Assembly (NCBI RefSeq): GCF_947498345.1
Contig: NZ_CANMJY010000002.1
Coordinates: 1-64,000, forward strand
Direction of reading: 5' to 3'
From: an uncultured Winogradskyella sp.
GTDB taxonomy: Bacteria > Bacteroidota > Bacteroidia > Flavobacteriales > Flavobacteriaceae
Length of the DNA: 64,000 nt
Shown: one piece after another, positions 25,931-34,779 of the stretch
How positions within the stretch are numbered: the first letter of the stretch is position 1
How the letters are laid out: every line of letters begins with the position of its first letter
Position numbers and translations under genes: made by a program
Notes under the pieces: model-generated
What the model was told of the DNA's origin: nothing
The model's input: only the letters and a program-made list of their open reading frames with translations
The model's database searches: none

Positions 25931-26176
25931 CTAAAAGGTAAATTCATATTTGATCTTTCTATATTTTAGACCTAATCCTGCAATACTGAATAATCATTAA
26001 TGGCTTATTTTGAATTATTTTTTTGTATATTTAAGTCTCTTAATTTCCTTATTAAGACATATTTAATTCCTCCTATTAGATTCTAATTTATAGTACCAAC
26101 TCCTTGCGTATTCCTTCAAATACACATAAGGAAGGCTTAATTTTTGACTTTAAATTAATACTATAAATGTTACACC

Positions 26177-26845
26177 ATGAAACACTTAAAATTTATTTTT
26201 TTAATGGGTCTTTCAATTTCATTTATGAGTTGTGATTCCAAGGTTAATTTGGATCTCACTGATAAAAGACCCGTTAAGAGCATTAAAATCGGTGATGCTA
26301 CAGAAGCAGCATTGATTGAGCAAGAACTAGATCTAGAAATAAAACACATTAGTGGAAACACTTTATATTTCTATTCCGATGATCAAAATACCTTATCTAA
26401 ATTAAAAGATATCGGATATCAAATTTCTGATGAAAATCCAAAACAAATTTCCTTTAGAATAGTAAAACTACTTTCTAAAGACAGAACATCTCTATCCACG
26501 GAGAACAATATTTCAATTTCTAAAGAATTGAGTAGATATAATATTAAGACCATGATTAGAGAAAAAGACCATTGGATTATCTATGGAGCTCTTAGTGATC
26601 TCTCTACAATAAAAAACATGGGCTATATGATGGAGGATTTCAATTCAGAAATCTTTCCAAGGATGGTTAAAATAACTGTTTTATCCAGGAACGATGTTCA
26701 AATTGTCAACAAGCTAGGTGTTGATATTCATAGTGTTGAAATGGAAGGAAATTATCCTGTCATTTACGGACAGGCATATGATTATCAAATCGATTCAATG
26801 CGAGTTTCTGAATATAGAGTTGAAAAAATAAATGAAAGTTTATAA
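26177..26845 (+). CDS. Lipoprotein resembling a detached carboxypeptidase prodomain
   Basis: A 222-residue precursor with lipobox SFMSC (about residues 15-19). The mature part reads as three similar beta-alpha units, each ending in a LxxxGY-type segment (LSKLKDIGYQI; LSTIKNMGYMM; QIVNKLGVDI). These resemble the inhibitory prodomain repeats often fused in front of M14 carboxypeptidases. The next gene, 11 bases downstream, encodes an M14 peptidase with almost no prodomain of its own. I infer a separately encoded, membrane-anchored inhibitor or chaperone for that peptidase. Confidence 0.65.
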   Translation: MKHLKFIFLMGLSISFMSCDSKVNLDLTDKRPVKSIKIGDATEAALIEQELDLEIKHISGNTLYFYSDDQNTLSKLKDIGYQISDENPKQISFRIVKLLSKDRTSLSTENNISISKELSRYNIKTMIREKDHWIIYGALSDLSTIKNMGYMMEDFNSEIFPRMVKITVLSRNDVQIVNKLGVDIHSVEMEGNYPVIYGQAYDYQIDSMRVSEYRVEKINESL

Positions 26846-26856
26846 ATCATTAAATT

Positions 26857-28662
26857 ATGAAAAATACCATTATTATCTTGATTCTATTGATTTCACAATC
26901 AGTTTCATCGCAACTAAGGTACGACTTCTTTAGATCTCCAGAACAAATTGATGAAGCTCTAAATTTTTTACATTCTACGCACCCATCACTAACAAAGATT
27001 ACTACTATCGGCTTTAGTGAAGAAGGTAAACCTATTAAGGCATTGAAAATTTCAAGTAACCCAGATGTAGACGATGCATCCAAAGCGGATATTGTTTTTA
27101 TGTCATTAATACATTCTAGAGAATGGATAAGTGTTGAGACGCTATTGTACATAGCTGACACAATGCTCTTAGAATATCAAATCATGCCCGAATTAAGAGC
27201 AGATATCAATAATTCCCAAATTTGGTTTATTCCTGTAGCAAATCCTGATGGTCATGAGTTTTCTCGTTTGTCTATAGCAAATAGACTTTGGAAAAAAAAC
27301 AGGAAAGAAAACAGTGATGGTTCTTATGGTGTTGATTTGAATAGAAATTGGGGACATGAATGGGGTTTAGATTCAGGCTCAACATCTACACCTAGTGATT
27401 ATGAATATAGGGGAACAATGGCTTTTAGTGAAAAAGAAACTAAAGCCATAAGAGATTTTATTAGTGATCTATCCAATTTGAAAGCTCTGGTTAGTTATCA
27501 TAGTTACAGTGAGCTATATCTAAAGCCTTGGGCTTATACCTTTGATGATGCTCCTGGAGAAAAAACACTTGAGAGCATTGCACGGCGCAACATTGATTTA
27601 ATAGAATCTGTACATGGACACAGATATGCTGAGAGTATATGGTATACGGCTTCGGGTGAAACCACTGATTTCATATGGGAAGAGTATCGTACAGCGGCTT
27701 TTACACCTGAATTGAGGCCTGCTTCACGTCTACTCGGTGGCTTTGCGCCGCCCACTTCGGAAATATTACCTTGTGCACAGGAAAATTATCCTGTAGCTAA
27801 GGCATTAGTTCATGACGCTGCCAGAACTGGTCTTTATATCAAGGATCATGCAACTGATTTAGGGGCTGAACCATCTGCAATTGAAACAAGCTCCGGTGGT
27901 TGGTCAACGCCGTTTTGGGTCAGCCCTGATATATGGACGGTTCCAAGTGTGTTAAATCAAAATGCTCTGGTAGATCTGAATGTTCGAATCAATAATAATA
28001 CAGGCACAACTCAAAATGGCGTTACGCTAGAGGTTTACTATACTGATCCAAGGATTTCATTGGAATTTCCAAATCCAAATGCCATGCTAATTGATAGAAG
28101 AGAAAATATAACAGTTCCACCTTCAGGTAGTGTGCAAACATTTCAATGGAGAACTCCTACTGGAACAAACTCTATGGGGGAATTACACTGGTGCATAGGA
28201 GCTGTAGTAAAACATAGAAATGATATGCCTCTATCAACTCAAATTCAAAAAAGTAGTAATGTAAGCTGTAGAAATTTTAATACAACTGAAATTGTTGAAG
28301 CATCTATGATGATGACTATTGCTGCTCAAAATTTTTTAGAAGTTCCTGCTGAGCTAATATATACAATTGATGATAGTAGCCTTAAAGATGGATGGACAAT
28401 TGAATTACCAAATAAAATATTGAAACGAACCTCTAAAGTAAGCCCATCTTCGCTTCGTAAATCAAAATTACTTAAAACAAAAGGTATTATCATAGAACCA
28501 GGAGAAACGGTGTACTTACCTGTTAGCGTTAAGATAGGCAGTGAAGTCTCAAAAAATGAAAAATTAAAGCTTAATATTCACGGTAAGTTATTTCCATTGG
28601 TAGCAGGAAAAAGAGAAGCTGTAGGCAACGGATTTACTTTTGATTTGATTAATAAGAATTAA
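26857..28662 (+). CDS. Secreted M14 zinc carboxypeptidase
   Basis: A 601-residue exported peptidase that removes C-terminal residues from peptides. It has a signal peptide (about residues 1-19, ISQSVSSQ). Zinc ligands are in HSREW (His86, Glu89) and SYHSYSELYLKPW (His), with PVANPDGHEFS, VDLNRNWGHEW, and catalytic Glu in FTPELRPAS. The catalytic domain ends near residue 325 and beta-sandwich-like domains occupy the rest. Only about 10 residues separate the signal from the peptidase fold, so the usual prodomain is missing and may be supplied by the lipoprotein upstream. Confidence 0.9.
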   Translation: MKNTIIILILLISQSVSSQLRYDFFRSPEQIDEALNFLHSTHPSLTKITTIGFSEEGKPIKALKISSNPDVDDASKADIVFMSLIHSREWISVETLLYIADTMLLEYQIMPELRADINNSQIWFIPVANPDGHEFSRLSIANRLWKKNRKENSDGSYGVDLNRNWGHEWGLDSGSTSTPSDYEYRGTMAFSEKETKAIRDFISDLSNLKALVSYHSYSELYLKPWAYTFDDAPGEKTLESIARRNIDLIESVHGHRYAESIWYTASGETTDFIWEEYRTAAFTPELRPASRLLGGFAPPTSEILPCAQENYPVAKALVHDAARTGLYIKDHATDLGAEPSAIETSSGGWSTPFWVSPDIWTVPSVLNQNALVDLNVRINNNTGTTQNGVTLEVYYTDPRISLEFPNPNAMLIDRRENITVPPSGSVQTFQWRTPTGTNSMGELHWCIGAVVKHRNDMPLSTQIQKSSNVSCRNFNTTEIVEASMMMTIAAQNFLEVPAELIYTIDDSSLKDGWTIELPNKILKRTSKVSPSSLRKSKLLKTKGIIIEPGETVYLPVSVKIGSEVSKNEKLKLNIHGKLFPLVAGKREAVGNGFTFDLINKN

Positions 28663-28690
28663 TTTAAGGATTCCTAAGTCCTTCTTTGAC

Positions 28691-28725
28691 AAAAACGCAC
28701 CTTATCAGATATAAGGTGCGTTTTT
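28691..28725 (+). terminator. Terminator after the carboxypeptidase gene
   Basis: A perfect 15-bp stem (28691-28705 with 28711-28725), 5-base loop, A run before and T run at the end. Confidence 0.88.
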
Positions 28726-28786
28726 GCTTCATGTGTTAACAAGGTACAAGGTAATCTGAGTCGTTAACAAATAAATCATAGGTTAT

Positions 28787-28985
28787 CTATATTTTAACTA
28801 TCGAGGTAGCTACAAAGTGAATGTAACGTGAGGTGATTCCATATAACTTTCCACCTCTAATTTTGGTAACCAGAGTTCCACCTTGAATTTTAAGTTTGTC
28901 ACCTTTTTTTAATGAAAAAATAAGGTCTGAATAAGAATTGGGCGCAAATACAACCAAGCCTTCCAAAGCACCTGTAAACTCGTTT
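28787..28985 (-). pseudogene. Truncated copy of the lipoprotein gene at 31069-31554 (3' part only)
   Basis: Read leftward, this stretch encodes GALEGLVVFAPNSYSDLIF, then KGDK, GGTLVTKIRGGKLYG and SRYIHFVATSIVKI with a stop at 28787. It parallels the C-terminal third of the intact lipoprotein almost residue for residue. There is no start codon or signal sequence; similarity stops abruptly near 28985. Both copies face the same way and flank the metallopeptidase gene. Confidence 0.85.
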
Positions 28986-29076
28986 TTTCATTTTCCTAAG
29001 ATATTTATTTAGCAACAAACATCCTTAAATCTTGTGTCCGAGTAAATGTAACAACTCCAAAATGCTTTTGAAATTA

Positions 29077-30612
29077 TTATGAGACATTTGCGCATAATAG
29101 ATCAATACCATGATGCATAACCATCACTGAGACTAATACTGCTAATAATGGTTTATAAATTGGTGTAAGCGTAGAAAAAATTACTGTTACAACATCTACT
29201 GTTCTCATTGTTTTCTTCATCTCAAGAATATACTTTATTCTTTCAGATGAGCATACTTTTTTTCTTATTTCTGGCAACTCGTTTGAAAACCAGTCTTTTC
29301 CTTGCTCCAATAATTTGCTTAAGCTAGGGGGTTTAGCTCCAAGATCAGAAGCTGTCAGAGAGCCAATGGAAATAAGTAATTCCTTTTCGCTCATTTCTAC
29401 TGCTTTTTTTAACTCATTAAAGATGTGTTCATCAATCATTTGCTCATTGTATTTGTATGGTTTCCAAAATTCTCTAAAGTAGGGTAAAACATTAAAATTA
29501 ATTTTATCAAGTAACGGTGTCATTAGCCTAACCTTTCTATTTTTATTAACGCTAATTGGCAAAGGGTCTTTATCGAAATGTAAGTTTGTAGTTCTTTCCA
29601 AGTCTAAAATACCCTTATACAAACACTCACTGAAGAACTTTTCCTCATTGTTTTCAAGTTTTCTTCTGTGAATGCTATGCATAGAACTATATATCCAATT
29701 ATATCGAATTTCGTTATGAGGATATTTTGATTCATTGTAGTCTATAAAATCCTTATTTGAGCCATCATTAAATATTATGTTCTGAACCACGCCAACCGCA
29801 AATATATAGAGTCTACAATACAAAAAATAATCTATTTCAAGCATTTTAGGGTGGATTAACTCGCTCGTTCTGTGAATCCAATTTGATATTGACCACAACG
29901 TTGAAGTTTCATCTGCATCAAGTTCCATAGCTTGATAATTATTAATCTCCAACTTCTTTACATCTTTTTCATCTAAAGTTTCAGAATATTCAATATTCCA
30001 CCTTGCCATATTAGTTGTTCCATTTGAATTTTTCTTTTGTCTCAGATAACCCAAATGTCCATTTAAAATGTGAGCTACCTCATGATTAATTAAATATTCC
30101 ATAGCGATATTTTGGCAAAAGAGCGCGATATTAGCTCTGACTGTGCCTGGTTCTAAAAGATAAGAATAGTCAGGGGAGGTTGTAAGAGGCTCGGATAGAA
30201 TTTTTGAAATATTTACTTTCTCAATAGCATCTTCAATGATATTTCCAATTCCATCAATATTTTCGAAAATATCTGTAGTCGCCAATATTGAATTGAAAAC
30301 ATCGAAGCTTTTTAGAAATGCTCCCGCTGTTAGCCCAATATGATATAGACCCTTAAACTTATAGCTAGGGATTGCGAATGCGTTAAATTCGGTAGAATTA
30401 ATATATTCAAAACATATCTTAAATTCCTTTTCTTTATATAGTTTTTGAAAATTATTACCATTTAAAAATGACTTTACGTTATTCCTAAATAAACTTGCAA
30501 CTTCGCGATCTACAGGATGAAATGAATTTAAAAAATAGACACCATTATACACACCTTCTCTAAATAAATTATCAAAATCTATTTGCTCTTGTGATTCAAA
30601 AGAATATCCCAT
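29077..30612 (-). CDS. HExxH metallopeptidase, possibly Lit/U49- or M48-like
   Basis: A 511-residue protein with zinc motif INHEVAHILNGHLG (about residues 181-194), where His-Glu-x-x-His gives two ligands and the catalytic Glu, and MELDADETS about 50 residues later gives a plausible third ligand. A C-terminal hydrophobic region (VVTVIFSTLTPIYKPLLAVL, then VSVMVMHHG) could insert in the membrane. No signal peptide is present, so the protease is intracellular. Lit-type proteases cleave EF-Tu in phage exclusion and share an HExxH of this type, but I cannot assign the family firmly. It is a single gene among defence genes, between a gene and its duplicate fragment. Confidence 0.65.
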   Translation of the reverse strand: MGYSFESQEQIDFDNLFREGVYNGVYFLNSFHPVDREVASLFRNNVKSFLNGNNFQKLYKEKEFKICFEYINSTEFNAFAIPSYKFKGLYHIGLTAGAFLKSFDVFNSILATTDIFENIDGIGNIIEDAIEKVNISKILSEPLTTSPDYSYLLEPGTVRANIALFCQNIAMEYLINHEVAHILNGHLGYLRQKKNSNGTTNMARWNIEYSETLDEKDVKKLEINNYQAMELDADETSTLWSISNWIHRTSELIHPKMLEIDYFLYCRLYIFAVGVVQNIIFNDGSNKDFIDYNESKYPHNEIRYNWIYSSMHSIHRRKLENNEEKFFSECLYKGILDLERTTNLHFDKDPLPISVNKNRKVRLMTPLLDKINFNVLPYFREFWKPYKYNEQMIDEHIFNELKKAVEMSEKELLISIGSLTASDLGAKPPSLSKLLEQGKDWFSNELPEIRKKVCSSERIKYILEMKKTMRTVDVVTVIFSTLTPIYKPLLAVLVSVMVMHHGIDLLCANVS

Positions 30613-30678
30613 TTAACATAATTTAAATTAGTAAATTTTAAAACCCCTCAACATCAATTATTTCATTTAACAAATTCA

Positions 30679-30870
30679 CGCCACTTCTCTAATATTCCTA
30701 AAATTCTTATAGTATCGAGATAAATTAACCTGACTCTTTGTTATAGATAAGGTTTCCTCAATCCATAAATTGAATATTTCTAATTTTTCTTCTTTTGATT
30801 TTGTATCAAAAAAGTCTTGCTTTGAGAATTCAGACTTTTTGCACAAATAAATAGAATTAAGAAAGTTTTA
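30679..30870 (-). pseudogene. Probable decayed coding fragment
   Basis: The minus strand between about 30870 and 30679 has an open frame without an ATG, with credible protein-like sequence (EEKLEIFNLWIEETLSITKS, then QVNLSRYYKNFRN). It is not similar to any neighbour. It could be the tail of a deleted gene. The rest of 30613-31068 holds only the terminator at 30983-31006. Confidence 0.35.
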
Positions 30871-30982
30871 AAAATGCCCATATCAAAAAATGAATAATAT
30901 AACCAGTTAGTTCCTGTAGAAATAATTGGAAAACGTGTACGTTATATAACTAAGGGATACTCAAAAATACAAAAAATTAAAA

Positions 30983-31006
30983 AACCCTTCAATATATTGA
31001 AGGGTT
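30983..31006 (-). terminator. Terminator of the lipoprotein gene
   Basis: A perfect 24-base palindrome of CCCTTCAA...TTGAAGGG type, followed on the minus strand by TTTTTTAATTTTTT. Confidence 0.82.
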
Positions 31007-31068
31007 CTATCAATTTATAACCGAATGACTCTAGGCAGTTTCAAATTAGAGAAAATAGCTGTGCCCTT

Positions 31069-31554
31069 TTACATCTTCTCTATTGAGGTGGCTAAAAAAT
31101 GAATATATCGAGAGTTAAGTCCATATAATTTTCCACCTCTGATCTTGGTTACCAAAGTGCCACCTTGAAGCTTAATTTTGTCTCCTTTCTTCATTGAAAA
31201 AATAAGATCGGAATAAGAATTAGGTGCAAAAACAACCAGGCCCTCTAATGCACCTGTAAGCTCATTTTGATTTAGGTCAACATCTTCACTGGACACTTCA
31301 AAGGCGAAGTGACCTTCAGGCATTTTCTTGGTCGAATACTGAGCCTTAGCTGATGATTGTGAAAGTAGTTGGCATTCCACAACGACATCTGCACCGATAT
31401 ATTCTTCGGCAAAACTTTCATTGGAAATTTTGGAAAAAGGCACCACGGTTCCCGACGGCACTGATGATCCAGTTGATTGCACAACCCTGGTTGCACTACA
31501 TGATGACAAAAATGCAAAGCTGCAAACGGATAAAACAAAAAGTAATTTCTTCAT
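31069..31554 (-). CDS. Small SPII lipoprotein of unknown function
   Basis: A 161-residue precursor starting at ATG 31554 (MKKLLFVLSV), with lipobox FLSSC. The longer frame to 31614 adds a basic stretch that hides the signal and is rejected. The mature part reads as a small beta barrel (EYIGADVVVECQLL; MKKGDKIKLQGGTLVTKI), OB-fold-like. A 3' fragment of a paralogue lies at 28787-28985. A -7 box TATGTTTG lies at 31591-31584 on the minus strand, about 30 bases upstream. Confidence 0.72.
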   Translation of the reverse strand: MKKLLFVLSVCSFAFLSSCSATRVVQSTGSSVPSGTVVPFSKISNESFAEEYIGADVVVECQLLSQSSAKAQYSTKKMPEGHFAFEVSSEDVDLNQNELTGALEGLVVFAPNSYSDLIFSMKKGDKIKLQGGTLVTKIRGGKLYGLNSRYIHFLATSIEKM

Positions 31555-31583
31555 AATATATCTGATTTTAAGATTAATACGGG

Positions 31584-31591
31584 CAAACATA
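31584..31591 (-). promoter_or_regulatory. Candidate -7 box for the lipoprotein gene
   Basis: TATGTTTG fits the Bacteroidota TAnnTTTG element and leaves a leader of about 25 bases before ATG 31554. No clear -33 TTG is seen at normal spacing. Confidence 0.4.
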
Positions 31592-31674
31592 ATAATTTTC
31601 CTTTTTAAATACACCTTATTAGATACAATTTATTAAAGGTTGTGAAAAAGATGTACCTAGTAGTAATTTGTTTC

Positions 31675-31911
31675 ATGGCAAAACATGAAAAATACATACA
31701 GGAAAATCTCGATAAGCTTGGTAAACGTCTAGTTGAGCTTAGACTTGAAAAAGGTTATAAAAACTACGAGCAATTTGCATTCAAACATGACATTTCAAGA
31801 TCTCAATATGGGCGTTATGAAAATGGACAGGATCTACGCTTCAGTAGCCTCTGCAAGGTGCTAAAGGCTTTGGATGTTTCTTTTGAGGAATTTTTTAAAA
31901 ATTTTGATTAA
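31675..31911 (+). CDS. XRE-family HTH regulator, antitoxin candidate
   Basis: A 78-residue protein from ATG 31675 (MAKHEKYIQENL); the upstream GTG 31642 is less likely. The HTH reads LGKRLVELRLEKGYKNYEQF, then ISRSQYGRYENGQDL and VLKALDVSFEEFF, a standard XRE fold. Its stop overlaps the start of the HEPN gene (TAATG), so the two are translationally coupled. It probably represses its own operon and may neutralise the HEPN protein. Confidence 0.82.
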   Translation: MAKHEKYIQENLDKLGKRLVELRLEKGYKNYEQFAFKHDISRSQYGRYENGQDLRFSSLCKVLKALDVSFEEFFKNFD

Positions 31912-32672
31912 TGAAAAGAGTCACCAAGACATCTACATTAAAAGGAATAGAAGAAATTTATTCCTCTGCAATAACAAAAATATTAGAAACAATAGGTTAT
32001 AAATATGATGTACCCGACTCTATTAATGTAAATATAGACAATAAGATTGCTCAGATTGGTTTGTATAGTTTCAAAGAAGATGATCAGTACATGATTCATC
32101 ATCTACAAGAAAAGATTAATACTCTACAAGGTTACACAAATATAGTGTATGAAATGGCTCTAGTCTATTGTATCGCTCAATTTGAAGCTTTTTTAAATGA
32201 CTTGACCCGATTACTACTAACATATTATTGGAAAACCCTCATAACTAAGCACAAGACAATGAGTTATGAAGATGTGCTGAAATTCGAAACGATGGAAGAG
32301 CTCAAATTCTCTTTAATTGATAAAGAAGTTATGGCATTCTCGCATCTGTCAATCATGGAAAAAGTTAAATATTATGAAGATAGATTCCACGTAAAGTTTA
32401 GTTACATTAGACAAAAAGGTGTTAGAAAAAACTGGAACTGTATAGAGAAAGAAACCTTGGTAAAGTCATTTGCAACAAGAAATATCATTCTTCATAATGG
32501 GGGTGTTATTAACGAAAAGTATATTTTCTTAACTGGTGAACCAAAAAGTAAAATTGGTTCGAGTGTTACTATAGATAACAGAAATTCTATGGATTTAATG
32601 AGTATTATTTTTAGAGTCTGTGATTCTTTTTATCAGGTGAGTAAAAATAAAGTAAAGAATATCAAAAAATAA
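31911..32672 (+). CDS. HEPN-domain protein (RiboL-PSP-like), toxin candidate
   Basis: A 253-residue, mostly helical protein. The HEPN RNase motif R-x4-H is in TRNIILHNGG (about residues 194-203), and a helix with VYCIAQFEAFLNDLTR about 100 residues earlier provides the matching HEPN helix. This layout fits RiboL-PSP-HEPN proteins, predicted metal-independent RNases in toxin-antitoxin and defence loci. Overlap with an XRE regulator gene gives a two-gene module. Its target is unknown. Confidence 0.7.
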   Translation: MKRVTKTSTLKGIEEIYSSAITKILETIGYKYDVPDSINVNIDNKIAQIGLYSFKEDDQYMIHHLQEKINTLQGYTNIVYEMALVYCIAQFEAFLNDLTRLLLTYYWKTLITKHKTMSYEDVLKFETMEELKFSLIDKEVMAFSHLSIMEKVKYYEDRFHVKFSYIRQKGVRKNWNCIEKETLVKSFATRNIILHNGGVINEKYIFLTGEPKSKIGSSVTIDNRNSMDLMSIIFRVCDSFYQVSKNKVKNIKK

Positions 32673-32678
32673 GTACGG

Positions 32679-33074
32679 CTATTGTTTGCGAGCTTTTTCT
32701 AATTCAGCCAATCGAGTTTTCATTTTCACTTGCTGTAATTTCTCCACACGATCTTTTTCAATCATAGAATCCAACATAATACTGACCACATTTTTGTTGT
32801 ATTCAGAAAGCTCGTTAATCATTTCCAACTTCTGAGCAATAGAGCGATCCTTAATTTCCGAAGTTTGGAACAATTCTACAACTGATACTTCTAGTGCTTT
32901 AGCTATTTTCACTATAGAGGCTAGTCCAGGAACAGTACCACCTCGCTCCAAACGTGAATAAGTAGGCACCAACATATCTGCTTTTCCTGCAACATCCTTT
33001 TGGCTCATGCCTTTCTCTTTGCGTATACGTTTAATGTTAGTTAATAAGAGTTCCTGTGTTGCTTCCATGTTCAT
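32679..33074 (-). CDS. XRE-family transcriptional regulator
   Basis: About 131 residues from ATG 33074 (or 33068). The HTH reads NIKRIRKEKGMSQKDVAGKA, then LVPTYSRLERGGTVPGLAS and IAKALEVSVVELF. A coiled-coil C-terminus (about 95-130) probably dimerises it. It is divergent from the ATPase gene and likely controls both from the shared 149-base region, where a minus-strand promoter is visible. Confidence 0.85.
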   Translation of the reverse strand: MNMEATQELLLTNIKRIRKEKGMSQKDVAGKADMLVPTYSRLERGGTVPGLASIVKIAKALEVSVVELFQTSEIKDRSIAQKLEMINELSEYNKNVVSIMLDSMIEKDRVEKLQQVKMKTRLAELEKARKQ

Positions 33075-33107
33075 TTCTTTAATGCCGATTACTGACCAAA
33101 TGTAGTT

Positions 33108-33136
33108 CAAATATATAAAAAAAGCACTAAACACAA
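33108..33136 (-). promoter_or_regulatory. Promoter of the XRE gene
   Basis: On the minus strand, TTG (33136-33134), an 18-base spacer and TATATTTG (33115-33108) match the Bacteroidota TTG / TAnnTTTG consensus, about 35 bases upstream of the start. Confidence 0.55.
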
Positions 33137-33166
33137 GTTTTATTTATTTATATAAACATATTTGTT

Positions 33167-33174
33167 TATATTTG
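33167..33174 (+). promoter_or_regulatory. Candidate -7 box for the ATPase gene
   Basis: TATATTTG lies 48 bases upstream of ATG 33223. No clear -33 box is seen, so it may need activation or overlap the XRE control region. Confidence 0.35.
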
Positions 33175-33222
33175 AATCATAATTTTGTGTTATATGATGT
33201 TCAATAAATGCTGATTTAAATA

Positions 33223-34752
33223 ATGAATACTTTCAATACTTCAAATCCCAACCATTTTGTCTTTACCACAGAGGTATTGGAAGTCCATATTTTGGGTGGA
33301 TTGAACATACACGGGCTGGACAGGATGCGGGTCACCTTGAAGGTCAACTGTATTGAGGATGAGTTCCATGCCCTGCGCCATAATATTGACCTTTACAATT
33401 CCAATGGTGTTGAAAAATTGGTTCGTAAGCTTGCAGAGTTTTTGAAAGTGGGTACTTCTGTTATTAGAAGAGCGTTACAGGAATTGATCAATAAGCTGGA
33501 AAGTTATCGTATAGAACTCTTAGCTATTGAGAATGAAGATGAAATTTTTGAGTATCAGCTTTCCAAACAGGAACGACGTTCAGCAATGAATCTTTTAAAG
33601 TCTAAAGATTTATTAAAAAAGACCAACAAGCTTATCGGTGCAAGTGGGGTTATAGGTGAAAAGGTAAATCGGCTATTGATGTACCTTATATTTACCAGTA
33701 GAAAAACCAGTAATCCTTTGCACTGTATTTCCTTTGGTAGCTCGGGTGTAGGTAAAACACATTTACAGTCTAAGGTTGCCGAACTGATTCCCGAAGAGGA
33801 TAAGGTCGAGATTACCGTACTATCTGCAAATGCCTTCTATTATTTCAAACGCCATGAGCTCAAGAACAAACTGGTGCTCATCGAAGATCTGGACGGTGCA
33901 GAAGAGGTACTGTACCCACTTCGGGAACTACAGACTAAAAAACGCATTACCAAATCCGTGGTACAGAAAGGTATCGGTGGCGAGGGCAAGACAAAAAACC
34001 TTACCGTAGAAGGACCCGTGTCGGTTGCAGGCTGCACCACACAGGAAAGCCTCTATGAGGATAATTCCAATCGTTCCTTTTTGCTCTATATTGATGAATC
34101 AGAAGCACAGGACGAGCGTATCATGCAATACCAAAGATTGGCTTCGGCAGGAAAGATCAATGTCCAAGATGAAATTGATGCCAGACAGATGTTGTGCAAC
34201 GTGCAGCGTTTGCTAAAGCCCGTTAGGGTCATCAACCCATTTGCGGAATATCTATCCCTGCCAAAATCGGTCTTTAAACCTCGGCGCAGTAATGCACACT
34301 ACCTTCAATTTATAGAAGCTATAACCTTTTACCATCAGCACCAACGCGAATCCAAGTTCGATGCGCATACCGGGGAAGAGTATATCGAAACAACCCTAAA
34401 AGATATAAAGCAGGCCAACAATCTTATCAAATCGGTGCTGCTCCGTAAATCCGATAGCCTAAACGGTGCAACACGAAACTACCTCGAAGCCCTTAAAGGG
34501 CATTTGGCAAAAAAGAAGGATACATTATTTTCTAATCGGGAAATTAGAAAGCAGCTGCGGATAGCCGAGAGTACGCTTCGCAGATACCATCAGCTTTTGT
34601 TACGGGAAGGCTATATCATAAAGCGAAATGACATTCAGTCAGAATCCTTTACCTATGAAATTGTGGATGCCAATGAGTTTAGGGAACTGGAAAACAGTAT
34701 AGATAAAGCACTTGGTGTGTGCCTAGAAACATTAGAAAAGCAGAAAAGTTAG
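33223..34752 (+). CDS. P-loop ATPase of mobile element (primase/helicase-accessory type)
   Basis: A 509-residue protein. Walker A is ISFGSSGVGKTHLQSK (about residues 168-183), Walker B is NKLVLIEDLDGAEE (about 216-229), then TVEGPVSVAGCTTQESLYED as a sensor region. A C-terminal winged helix reads LFSNREIRKQLRIAESTLRR, then YHQLLLREGYI. This pattern occurs in Bacteroidota mobile elements next to tandem recombinases and looks like a helicase loader or AAA transposition helper. The substrate is DNA by inference. Confidence 0.7.
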   Translation: MNTFNTSNPNHFVFTTEVLEVHILGGLNIHGLDRMRVTLKVNCIEDEFHALRHNIDLYNSNGVEKLVRKLAEFLKVGTSVIRRALQELINKLESYRIELLAIENEDEIFEYQLSKQERRSAMNLLKSKDLLKKTNKLIGASGVIGEKVNRLLMYLIFTSRKTSNPLHCISFGSSGVGKTHLQSKVAELIPEEDKVEITVLSANAFYYFKRHELKNKLVLIEDLDGAEEVLYPLRELQTKKRITKSVVQKGIGGEGKTKNLTVEGPVSVAGCTTQESLYEDNSNRSFLLYIDESEAQDERIMQYQRLASAGKINVQDEIDARQMLCNVQRLLKPVRVINPFAEYLSLPKSVFKPRRSNAHYLQFIEAITFYHQHQRESKFDAHTGEEYIETTLKDIKQANNLIKSVLLRKSDSLNGATRNYLEALKGHLAKKKDTLFSNREIRKQLRIAESTLRRYHQLLLREGYIIKRNDIQSESFTYEIVDANEFRELENSIDKALGVCLETLEKQKS

Positions 34753-34779
34753 TTTTTCCTGCCCGCAGCGGCTCGCTGC

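Larger units (their letters stand above)
5480..25935. mobile_element. Integrative mobilizable element (approximate limits)
   Basis: This block contains a tyrosine integrase (9564-10445), MOB relaxase (24256-25155), relaxosome protein, VirD4/TraG-type coupling protein, a second HerA/TraG-like ATPase, RadC-like protein, two unrelated adenine methylases and a replication-like HTH protein. No VirB4 or mating-pore genes are visible, so it should depend on a helper conjugative system. The backbone genes use visibly more G and C than the AT-rich cargo. The left limit is set by the terminator at 5539-5561 and the right limit by the large hairpin at 25886-25930. No att direct repeats were found by eye, so both edges are approximate. 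Confidence 0.65.

Noticed and set aside
25763-26176. att direct repeats at the edges of the mobilizable element
   Set aside because: By eye no convincing direct repeat links the right edge with the region around 5436-5540; limits left approximate.
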